A DNA stretch of 64,000 bases from assembly GCF_039909015.1 (NCBI RefSeq), contig NZ_CP150919.1, positions 3,572,501-3,636,500 on the forward strand, in the 5' to 3' direction. A program made the position numbers and the translations under genes. Below the pieces are notes generated by a model. That model had not been told where the DNA came from. It ran no database searches and saw only the letters and a list, made by a program, of their open reading frames with translations. This stretch comes from Pseudomonas grandcourensis (GTDB lineage Bacteria; Pseudomonadota; Gammaproteobacteria; Pseudomonadales; Pseudomonadaceae). Below are positions 37,893 to 45,711 of this stretch, piece by piece; within the stretch, counting starts at the first letter, position 1; each line of letters opens with the position of its first letter.

Positions 37893-38210
37893 ATGGCCCG
37901 CAAAACCGCCGCGCAAGCCGCCGAAGATCAAATCAAGGATCAAGCCTTCAGCGAACTTCAAACGCTGATCGAAGAGTCGGAAAAACTGCTGAAAAGCAGT
38001 GCCTCGCTGGTTGGAGAAGAAGCGGAGACCCTTCGCGGACAAATCGCCCTGAAACTCCAGCAGGCCAGGGATTCGGTGAGCAGCGTACGCGACCGCACCC
38101 TGCCCGCGGTCGAGGCCACTGAAACCTATATCGGCGGGCATCCATGGCAAACCGTGGCGATTTCCGCCGGGTTTGGTTTGGTGGTGGGGTTGTTGTTGGG
38201 GCGTCGCTAG
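37893..38210 (+). CDS. DUF883 family membrane-anchored protein (ElaB/YqjD-like)
   Basis: The 105-residue protein starts MARKTAAQAAEDQIKDQAF after AAGGAG. A long amphipathic helix (residues about 15-80) leads to a single C-terminal membrane segment (TVAISAGFGLVVGLLLG) and a final RR. The heptad pattern and the GHPWQTVAISAGFGLVVGLLLG ending are typical of DUF883 proteins such as ElaB and YqjD, which are tail-anchored in the inner membrane and bind ribosomes in stationary phase in E. coli. A REPIN follows 26 bases later. Confidence 0.9.
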   Translation: MARKTAAQAAEDQIKDQAFSELQTLIEESEKLLKSSASLVGEEAETLRGQIALKLQQARDSVSSVRDRTLPAVEATETYIGGHPWQTVAISAGFGLVVGLLLGRR

Positions 38211-38236
38211 GCATTCCGATCAAACACCGCAAACCC

Positions 38237-38327
38237 CTAGGGAGCGAGCTTGCTCGCGATGACGTCAGCCTGTTCAACTCAGATGTTGACTGGACTGCCG
38301 CTATCGCGAGCAAGCTCGCTCCTACAG
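38237..38327. repeat. REPIN (inverted pair of REP elements)
   Basis: CTAGGGAGCGAGCTTGCTCGC and, after about 40 bases, GCGAGCAAGCTCGCTCCTACAG. The outer ends have diverged (CTAGGG versus CCTACAG), so the terminal pairs are imperfect. It lies between convergent genes. Confidence 0.9.
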
Positions 38328-38329
38328 GA

Positions 38330-39370
38330 TCAGCCCCCCGCCAGCTCCCGCAAGTTCGCCAGCGTCCGGGCATCCAGTTCAATGCCGTTGACTTGCGACT
38401 TGGCGCGCTGATGATGACGCCGATCCCCCGGCAAACGCTTCAGGCCGACACCGTGCATTTGCCGCACCAGTTCCTGGCTGCGCTCGGCAAAACTCTGCCC
38501 CGCCGCTTTGTCCGGATCGATCACGATAAGCAACTGGCCAGTCCAGGGTGTCTTGGCGCCAGGGTGGTTCTTCCAGTCGAATTCGAAGGAAAAATTGCCG
38601 CCGGTCAGTGCCGCCGCGAGCAACTCGACCATCATCGACAACGCCGAGCCCTTGTGCCCGCCGAAAGGCAGCAACGCGCCGCCCTCGAGAATCGCCTTCG
38701 GATCCGTGGTCGGCTGGCCGAGGCTGTCCACGCCCATCCCTGCCGGCAAGCGTTCACCCTCGCGGGCGGCAATTTGCACGTCGCCATGGGCAATGGCACT
38801 GGTCGCCAGGTCGAAGACAATCGGTGCGCCATCGGCCCGCGGCGCAGCGAAGGCAATCGGGTTGGTGCCGAACAGCGGCCGGTCGGCACCGTGGGGCACC
38901 ACGCAGGTCATGCTGTTGACCACGCTCAATGCCACCAGGCCTTCATCGGCGAAGGGTTCGACATCCGGCCACAAGGCCGCGAAATGGTGCGAGTTACGGA
39001 TCGCCAGCACCGCGATGCCGGCACTTCGGGCCTTCTGCACCAATAACTCGCGTGCCGCCGCCAGGGCCGGCTGCGCAAAACCGTTATCGGCGTCGACCCG
39101 CACAAACCCTGAAGCCACATCTTCGACCACCGGAACGGCCTGGCCATTGACCCAGCCGCTTTGCAGCGTCGAAACATAACCTGGAATGCGGAATACCCCG
39201 TGACTGTGCGCGCCGTCGCGCTCGGCACCGGCGCAGTTTTGCGCCAGCACCCGGGCAACTTCGGCCGACGTGCCGTGACGCAGAAAAATCTTCTCCAGCA
39301 AAGCGCTCAGCGCTTCGAATGACAGGTGTGACGGGACCGCGGTAGTGGCGTGATCGTGTGGCGCAGACAT
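38330..39370 (-). CDS. dpkA: delta1-piperideine-2-carboxylate / delta1-pyrroline-2-carboxylate reductase (Ldh family)
   Basis: The 346-residue protein is a malate/L-lactate-dehydrogenase-family enzyme with the NAD(P)-site stretches GAHSHGVFRIPGYVSTLQSGWV (about residue 48, with the conserved His), NSHHFAALWPD, FGTNPIAFAAP and LPFGGHKGSALSMMVELLAAALTGG. This pattern follows the Pseudomonas DpkA enzyme, which reduces cyclic imines formed from D-lysine and D-proline or hydroxyproline. The start at 39370 is 6 bases after GGAG. It is monocistronic, so its pathway is not supported by neighbours. The open frame of the giant gene upstream overlaps its start region, but that part is not coding. Confidence 0.87.
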   Translation of the reverse strand: MSAPHDHATTAVPSHLSFEALSALLEKIFLRHGTSAEVARVLAQNCAGAERDGAHSHGVFRIPGYVSTLQSGWVNGQAVPVVEDVASGFVRVDADNGFAQPALAAARELLVQKARSAGIAVLAIRNSHHFAALWPDVEPFADEGLVALSVVNSMTCVVPHGADRPLFGTNPIAFAAPRADGAPIVFDLATSAIAHGDVQIAAREGERLPAGMGVDSLGQPTTDPKAILEGGALLPFGGHKGSALSMMVELLAAALTGGNFSFEFDWKNHPGAKTPWTGQLLIVIDPDKAAGQSFAERSQELVRQMHGVGLKRLPGDRRHHQRAKSQVNGIELDARTLANLRELAGG

Positions 39371-39604
39371 CTGAAGCTCCAGACTAATTATTGGAGGGAA
39401 CAACAGCGTAGAAAGACCCGCCGATTAACAACGCGCGGCGTGCGACCTGTCAACCTTTCGCTCAGGGACTGTGAGATATATCCCTGTCACGAACGCCCAC
39501 GCCCCGTGCGTTATCTATTTACCACCCGCGTCAACGCACCGGCTTTTAGTCTCGATGCTCAATCCACAGGCGCCGTTAAGTGGCACCTTGAACGAGACTC
39601 GACG

Positions 39605-42600
39605 ATGTCTACACCAGTAATTCCGCTGTTTTTCCCCGAGGCGCTGACGTCGCGCGGCCTCTGGAGAGAACTTGGCCAAACCCACGGGCTGACGCAAAGG
39701 GACTTCGAATGGTTCAGCCATATCGAACTGGCCACCCAGGCACTGCGCGATGAGCAGACGCCGCCCATGCTGGCTAAAAGAATCCTGCTGAAAATCCCCG
39801 GCCAGGAACCCATGGAGCTGGCCGGCTGCTTTGTGCTGACCGCGACGCCCGATGACAATGGCTTGATTTTCTACACCCCGTACGCCGGAATAAAAAAGTT
39901 CGCCAACCGTACGGACCTGACCGAACAGCTGGTGACGCAACTCAAGGCGGCCAGCGAAGACGACGACTTGTTGGCCTTCATAGCACTGTCTCGACGCAAG
40001 GCCGTGGTGGACGCCGCCGACATCGAACCGGTCTTTCAGAATATTGAAGGCGACGTGTTCGATGACCAGCGCAACACCCTCTCCAGCCAGCAGCGACTCA
40101 ACGACCAGGCCGTGCTCGACGAATTGAAAGCGCTGCCGTCCCTGACCTCGATGCTCGACACATTGCTGAGTCAACAGCTGACGGCGTCGTTTCCCGGTCT
40201 GGATCAGCGCCAGGCCCACGTGAACTTCTACCTGGCAACAACACCAGAGAATGCAGACGAAAGTCATGCTGCGCGACCCTGGGTCAACTCCCTTTCCCTG
40301 AGTGAGGCCGTCCTGCTGCACTATCGCCATCAGTGTTGGCCCGCCGGACAGTCCCACGAATTTTCCCATCCGAAAAAGCCCCCGGCGACAGGCGACCAGT
40401 CACTCTGGGAAACCGCCGTTACGACAATCTCGCGCCACCTGGTCAGCTTGCTGGTCGGTCAACTCGAAGGTTACTGGGCTGCGCCTAGCGCCGATGGCGC
40501 ATCCCGTCGCCAGTTCTTCGGCCAGGCAATCGCCGATCAGGCGCGAGTGCAACTGCTGCTCAGGCGCGAAGCCGGGATCATCACCCCGGAGCAAAGCCAG
40601 GATTTGCACGCGTTGGTCTCGACGGCCAGCCGGACGAACGAATCGATGACTGTCGAAACCGTGCGCCTGTGGGAGTACCAGGCCAATTATGTGGAGTTGG
40701 CCGGCTCGCTGATGGTCAGCGCCGGCAATGCGTTTCTCTACACGCCCACCGCAGGCCTGCAGGTGCTCGAGGACTATAAGGACTTGCTCGATACAGTGCT
40801 GAGCAAGTTCAGCGCGGCCGGTCACGAGGATGAGCTCTATGGCCTGCTGAGCCTGGAGGAGCGCCAGCGTTTCATTGGTTTTGACCGACCGAATGTGAGC
40901 GGCGAAGTGATTTCCGGTGCGATCTTCCCCAGGCTCTTCGACCGGATCATCAGCAAGCAGCTGCAAAACATGGAATATGCCCTGGAGGTGTTCCGTCACA
41001 GTGACGGCACCGTGGACATCCACGCCCTGTTCGACAAGGCGCTGGATATCCGCTCGATGATCAGCGAGCGACTGCTGACACTGACTACCGACGAACGCTG
41101 GAGCACTCGCCCCGTGTTATCCGGCGATCAGCATCCCTCCACCGTGCTGGCCGATACGGTGGAAGCTTTCGTCAAGACCTTCGACGACATCGAAACACAG
41201 ATCAACGCAGATTTCTCGGCGCAACCGGTTGCTACGCTGGCCTTGCAGCGGGTCTATCTGGAAAACATGAAACCCCGCCTGGCCAATGCTCTGTCCGTTG
41301 GCCTGCGTGGCGAGGCCAGCCTGCGGGTACTCGGCGCGACACTGCGGGAGGCGGATCGGGCCATTGTCGAAACGGTCTTCAACTCGGACCAGCCCGACCG
41401 GCAAAACCGCCTGTCACTCAAGGGTTTCCGCCCCGATGCCTACTCGTTGACGCTGGAGCGCTCCGGTCAGAGCGATGTCCTGCCCCTGGCCCATTGTCTG
41501 CTGTTGACCGAGCGTGGCGGACTCGATCCCTCGCATTCCGGCCGGACGATCCTGTGGACACCCGCCAAGGGCCTGGAGGTCTTTGACACCATCGGTCGTG
41601 CAAGGCTGGAGCTGAACCGACGCCTGCTCGAACCACAACAACGCCTGGCGTTGCTGGAAAACCTCACTCCGGCCCAGCGCGTCTTTCACCAGCGCTACTC
41701 ACTGGGACCGTTGCGACTGATTGAAGGGCCTGTATTGGAGTGGGTCGCGCAATCGTCCATCGAGCACTTTTTGGCCCGCTGCGAACACGTACGCACTTTC
41801 GATCTGAGCGACACGAAGCAGAAAAAAGCCCTTAAAGCCCTGACCACAACGGTGCTCAACACCAATTTGCGAAGAGCCACGTCGATTGCCCGGGCGATCA
41901 GCCAGCAGCAATCCCTGCCCGCCTGGCTGGGAATGGCTCCGCTGCAAGAGCAGCGACTGCACCTTGAACTGCTGGAGCAATACCGCAACAGCGTTGATGA
42001 GGACAAAGACTATTTACACGGAATCAACCCCCTCAAGTCGTATGTGCATGAAACACTGAAATCGTTGCTCGCCAGCCGCTTCCCCGCAACAGCACTAGAC
42101 CCTGACACTATCGAAATCACCCCGAACCTGGCCTTGGTCGGCCCCGCCCAGAGCCTCACCGAGTTCGCCTTGCACCACGTCAACATTGCGCAAGGCACTG
42201 GGTTCAAAATCAGCTCGGCAACCACACAAGCCCTGCCCGAGGGGCTGGACCAGGCGGCTGTCCGCCAACTGTTGCTGTCATTGGACATCGCGCGAAACTA
42301 CGCCAGACAGGTCACGGACAGCCTGTCGAATCAAGCGACCGATGTGGAAAGCAGGATGTTGCGCTTCGTCAAACAACTGCCCTGGCAACTTCTGCAACAC
42401 GCCCACGAACTCAAACTGCAGCAACGGCTGTCCGACAGCGCTTTCGATTTGCTTCGGCAAGTGTTCAACATGCCGGACGCCATCGCCCGGGCGACTGTAG
42501 AAGGCGCGCACGCCATTGCCCGACCATTGGAACTGATCAAGACCAGCGGTGCCACCGCCGTCAAAGCGCTGGGCCTTTACCTGGTGGGGCCCGGCGAAGG

Positions 42601-44437
42601 CAAGGCAGGCCTGCAAATCCTCTATGCCCCTTACCATCCCGACGGTTCACCGTTCGTTGAGTTCGACAATGAGGCCGGCGTTGTCTCGGCGCTCAACACA
42701 CCGGGGCCATTGCAGGACATGTTGCTGCGTCGCCTGCCGGACACTGAGCAAACAGTGTTTCGCAACCTGTTCAAGTCCACCGTCGGCCAGTCGAGCGAAA
42801 TCACCCTCGCGTCCAACCCCATCGACGGCAACCTGCTCACTCATTTGTTCCATGACAACACCAGACTGCTGGTGAAGATGCTCGGCAGCCAGGCAAACGC
42901 TACCGCGCAGTCTGACTGGGAGGCTGTCAAGCACCTGTTCGGCTCCGGCATCGAGCTCGTTTCAGGCCTGCTGCCGGGCAAACTCGCGTATGTGCAGTTT
43001 CTGTGGAAGGCCTACAAGGATGCCCTGAACTCAGCCGAAGCCCTGCAGGACCATCACTGGACAACCGCATTGCGCGACTTTATTGCCGGCGCGGCACAAA
43101 TCGCATCATTGGGCCGGTTATCGCTTGAAGGATGGGCCGAAAGCGCCCAGGCAACCGGCGAAGTTGTTGCTGAACCGGTTGCCACCCCCGTGATCGCGCA
43201 ACCCTGGTCGCAGGTCCGGTCGACAGCGGTAATGCGTACCCGGCTGCAACCGTTCGAAACCACAGTTGAACTCAAGGACCTGGCGAAAAACAGCACCGAC
43301 GGCACCTATGTCGAATCGGGCAGCCGGAAAACCTTCGCCGCCATTGCCGGCAAGGTGTACGGCGTGAACAAGACCGGAGCGGTCTGGAGAACGCTCAAAG
43401 GCAAGGAAGAAGGCCCCGTGTTGACGACTACGCCTGACAACCAACTGGTCATCGACCCGGATTCCCACACCATTCACTTCGGCAAAGTCGTCTCGAAAAT
43501 GCACAATCGATATGCCAACGCCTATGTTGCCAGGGAGGTACTGAATATCGAGGCCCGGGGGATGGCTGAAATCCGGGCCAAACATCCCGATAAAGCCCGC
43601 ATGATCGTGCAGGCCATCGACATGGCTCGTTATTACGCGTTCAACAGCCTGCACAACCTGGTGCAACTCAAGCAACTCGCCCCGGGCACACGGCTCGATA
43701 CCTTCCTCAAACAGTTCTTTGATGTTGGTCAGGTCGACAAAGCACTGCTCGAAAAAATCAAACAGGCCATCGTCCCCATCTGCAATGCGCTGGTCGATCC
43801 CGATGAAGACTGGATGAACTCGCAACGCTTTATCGTGGGTTCAAGCCGGGACCCGGAGGACAACCTCGTCGCGTTTGTCGTGGACAAGGATCTACAGCGC
43901 AATGTGCATTTCACGGAAAAATTTTTCGATCAACAACTCGACTGGTACAAATCTTCTCTGACACAACCCTTCGATGTCGACGGCCACAGCCAGGCCGTGA
44001 CCCTGATACACGAGTTCGCTCATTTGTTTTCCGGGGCCGTGGACATTGCCTACCTTGAGGCCAGGCTGCCGTTCAGCGATCTGGTAGCGTCGGTCACCGG
44101 GTATGGCGCAGCAAGGAAACAGTCTCAGCTGGACTTCCAGCGAGAAGCCTTGTCGATGGATACCCCAGAGGAGGAACTGTTCGCACGCTGGAACAGTGGA
44201 CTGCAATCGTGGATCAGCCTGGATTCCATACCGAGCACTTACCACATCGGCAAGCACATTCTGCGACTGACGGGCAGCGAGACCATGGATAAGGCACGGG
44301 AAGCTTTTTTTAACGTGCAGGATTCGACGTTCCGAATCGACGTCATTTTGCACAATGCCGACTCGATCGCCTTCTTGATCTGCGAAATGGGCCGGCAACT
44401 GGACCCGGTACCGGTCGCTACGCCCCCTCAACCCTGA
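39605..44437 (+). CDS. giant dermonecrotic-toxin-like (DUF6543-type) protein with C-terminal HEFAH metalloprotease motif
   Basis: The product has 1610 residues. Four diverged copies of a module share a hydrophobic strand followed by h-Y/W-x-P-x-x-x-G-h-x-x-F: FYTPYAGIKKF (about residue 89), LYTPTAGLQVL (377), LWTPAKGLEVF (649) and LYAPYHPDGSPFVEF (1005), each followed by a helical segment. This module is typical of the large dermonecrotic-toxin-like proteins of Pseudomonas. Residues 1130-1200 hold hydrophobic helices. From about 1210 the sequence changes to a different domain that ends with IHEFAHLFSGAVD (His1469, Glu1470, His1473), a zinc-peptidase motif with acidic residues downstream as possible third ligands. 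No signal peptide, secretion tag or immunity gene is evident. The ribosome binding site is weak. The toxin assignment is from family resemblance. Confidence 0.7.
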   Translation: MSTPVIPLFFPEALTSRGLWRELGQTHGLTQRDFEWFSHIELATQALRDEQTPPMLAKRILLKIPGQEPMELAGCFVLTATPDDNGLIFYTPYAGIKKFANRTDLTEQLVTQLKAASEDDDLLAFIALSRRKAVVDAADIEPVFQNIEGDVFDDQRNTLSSQQRLNDQAVLDELKALPSLTSMLDTLLSQQLTASFPGLDQRQAHVNFYLATTPENADESHAARPWVNSLSLSEAVLLHYRHQCWPAGQSHEFSHPKKPPATGDQSLWETAVTTISRHLVSLLVGQLEGYWAAPSADGASRRQFFGQAIADQARVQLLLRREAGIITPEQSQDLHALVSTASRTNESMTVETVRLWEYQANYVELAGSLMVSAGNAFLYTPTAGLQVLEDYKDLLDTVLSKFSAAGHEDELYGLLSLEERQRFIGFDRPNVSGEVISGAIFPRLFDRIISKQLQNMEYALEVFRHSDGTVDIHALFDKALDIRSMISERLLTLTTDERWSTRPVLSGDQHPSTVLADTVEAFVKTFDDIETQINADFSAQPVATLALQRVYLENMKPRLANALSVGLRGEASLRVLGATLREADRAIVETVFNSDQPDRQNRLSLKGFRPDAYSLTLERSGQSDVLPLAHCLLLTERGGLDPSHSGRTILWTPAKGLEVFDTIGRARLELNRRLLEPQQRLALLENLTPAQRVFHQRYSLGPLRLIEGPVLEWVAQSSIEHFLARCEHVRTFDLSDTKQKKALKALTTTVLNTNLRRATSIARAISQQQSLPAWLGMAPLQEQRLHLELLEQYRNSVDEDKDYLHGINPLKSYVHETLKSLLASRFPATALDPDTIEITPNLALVGPAQSLTEFALHHVNIAQGTGFKISSATTQALPEGLDQAAVRQLLLSLDIARNYARQVTDSLSNQATDVESRMLRFVKQLPWQLLQHAHELKLQQRLSDSAFDLLRQVFNMPDAIARATVEGAHAIARPLELIKTSGATAVKALGLYLVGPGEGKAGLQILYAPYHPDGSPFVEFDNEAGVVSALNTPGPLQDMLLRRLPDTEQTVFRNLFKSTVGQSSEITLASNPIDGNLLTHLFHDNTRLLVKMLGSQANATAQSDWEAVKHLFGSGIELVSGLLPGKLAYVQFLWKAYKDALNSAEALQDHHWTTALRDFIAGAAQIASLGRLSLEGWAESAQATGEVVAEPVATPVIAQPWSQVRSTAVMRTRLQPFETTVELKDLAKNSTDGTYVESGSRKTFAAIAGKVYGVNKTGAVWRTLKGKEEGPVLTTTPDNQLVIDPDSHTIHFGKVVSKMHNRYANAYVAREVLNIEARGMAEIRAKHPDKARMIVQAIDMARYYAFNSLHNLVQLKQLAPGTRLDTFLKQFFDVGQVDKALLEKIKQAIVPICNALVDPDEDWMNSQRFIVGSSRDPEDNLVAFVVDKDLQRNVHFTEKFFDQQLDWYKSSLTQPFDVDGHSQAVTLIHEFAHLFSGAVDIAYLEARLPFSDLVASVTGYGAARKQSQLDFQREALSMDTPEEELFARWNSGLQSWISLDSIPSTYHIGKHILRLTGSETMDKAREAFFNVQDSTFRIDVILHNADSIAFLICEMGRQLDPVPVATPPQP

Positions 44438-44452
44438 TCCCGGCGTAACAAC

Positions 44453-44474
44453 GCGTAGATCCCCGGATCTGCGC
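44453..44474 (+). terminator. hairpin after the giant gene
   Basis: GCGTAGATCC and GGATCTGCGC can pair over most of their length, 16 bases after the stop codon. A run of seven T residues occurs about 30 bases further on, not directly after the stem, so its role as a terminator is uncertain. Confidence 0.4.
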
Positions 44475-44584
44475 GCTACAGCGGTGTTTGATTTGATCTT
44501 TTTTTCACGCCCCCTGTGGATACTGCTTCCCGATAGCAGGTGCTCCAGAGGCGAGGCGTTGAAAAAAAACCACACATTGATGGT

Positions 44585-44609
44585 TAAATGCCATGACTGA
44601 TGTTCTCGC
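44585..44609 (+). promoter_or_regulatory. candidate PvdS-type (iron-starvation sigma) promoter
   Basis: TAAAT, 17 bases, then CGC lies 44 bases before the FecR-type gene. The iron-starvation box read by PvdS-class sigma factors is TAAAT-N16/17-CGT, so this is a one-mismatch match. Such short motifs occur by chance; it is supported only by the iron-related neighbours. Confidence 0.35.
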
Positions 44610-44652
44610 AGACTTCCCCCAAGGTTAGAATGCAGGAAATCAGGAAGGGCCA

Positions 44653-45654
44653 ATGACCGATCACACGCTCTCGGAAGCCGAATACGACGCCATCACCGAT
44701 GCCGCTGCGCATTGGTGCATGCGTCTGCACGCCAGTGACTGCACCGAGCAAGAGCGCCAGGCGTTCGAGCAATGGCGTGATGCGCATCCGCTCCATGCCT
44801 TCGAGTACGAAGCGATGCTGGAGATCTGGGATGTCGCCGGCGACTTGCCCCGTCCCGAAGCTGTCGTGCCGCTGGTTCGCACTCAAGCCGAAAACCCGTG
44901 GCGCCGTCTGGCTATTGCAGCAACGGTGTGTGCCCTGGCACTGCCCTTGGCCGGTTATGGCGGCTGGCACCTGGGCTGGGTACCGAACGCGTACCAGCAT
45001 TTCGAAGCGACCGACAATGTTCGAACGGTCACCTTGAAAGACGGCAGCCAGGTGGAACTGAACCTGGGCAGCGAGTTGACGTACAGCAACTACAAGGATC
45101 AGCGGCAAGTCACGCTGGAAAAAGGCGAAGCCTTCTTCAGGGTCAGCCATGACACCCGCCACCCCTTCGTGGTCAAGGCCGCCGAAGGCCGGATTCGCGT
45201 GACCGGCACCCAATTCAACGTCTGGATGTATGAAGACCAGGTCAAGGTCAACCTGATCGAGGGTTCGGTACTGGTCAGCAGCAACGCCGACCTGCAAGGC
45301 GACGGTTTGCGCCTTGACCCGGCGATGCAGGCCAATTATCGCCACGGCGACTTCATCCCCCGCATCAGCCAGACCTATGACAATGACAGCTCGCTGGCCT
45401 GGCGCCAGGGCAAGCTGGTGCTCGACGATCTGGCCCTGAGCGATGCGCTGCCCTTGATCAATCGCTATCTGGACAAACCGTTGATGGTGGCTGACAACAG
45501 CACCGGCTCGATCCACATCGGCGGCATCTACAACATCAAAGAGATCAACGGTCTGGTGAAATCCTTGCCGCGGGTGCTGCCGGTCTACCTGACCCGCAAC
45601 CAGAACGGCAATCTGGTGGTCAACGCGATTCCGCAGTCATCCCCGAAAAGCTGA
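44653..45654 (+). CDS. FecR/FpvR-type anti-sigma regulator
   Basis: The 333-residue protein has an N-terminal cytoplasmic anti-sigma part (residues 1-78, AAHWCMRLHASDCTEQERQAFEQWRDAHP), one membrane segment (about 83-100), then the periplasmic FecR domain (VRTVTLKDGSQVELNLGSELTY and VKAAEGRIRVTGTQFNVW) and a C-terminal STN-like region. FecR proteins hold an ECF sigma factor and receive a signal from a TonB-dependent receptor. Here no sigma or receptor gene adjoins; the next gene is pvdQ, which suggests an FpvR-like role in pyoverdine signalling. AGGAAGGG precedes the ATG. The identity as FpvR is inferred from position. Confidence 0.85.
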   Translation: MTDHTLSEAEYDAITDAAAHWCMRLHASDCTEQERQAFEQWRDAHPLHAFEYEAMLEIWDVAGDLPRPEAVVPLVRTQAENPWRRLAIAATVCALALPLAGYGGWHLGWVPNAYQHFEATDNVRTVTLKDGSQVELNLGSELTYSNYKDQRQVTLEKGEAFFRVSHDTRHPFVVKAAEGRIRVTGTQFNVWMYEDQVKVNLIEGSVLVSSNADLQGDGLRLDPAMQANYRHGDFIPRISQTYDNDSSLAWRQGKLVLDDLALSDALPLINRYLDKPLMVADNSTGSIHIGGIYNIKEINGLVKSLPRVLPVYLTRNQNGNLVVNAIPQSSPKS

Positions 45655-45711
45655 AAAGGCCGCGACCCTTGCGGGTAGCAGCCTTCAGCGTTCATGCAAA
45701 ACTCCACTTCC

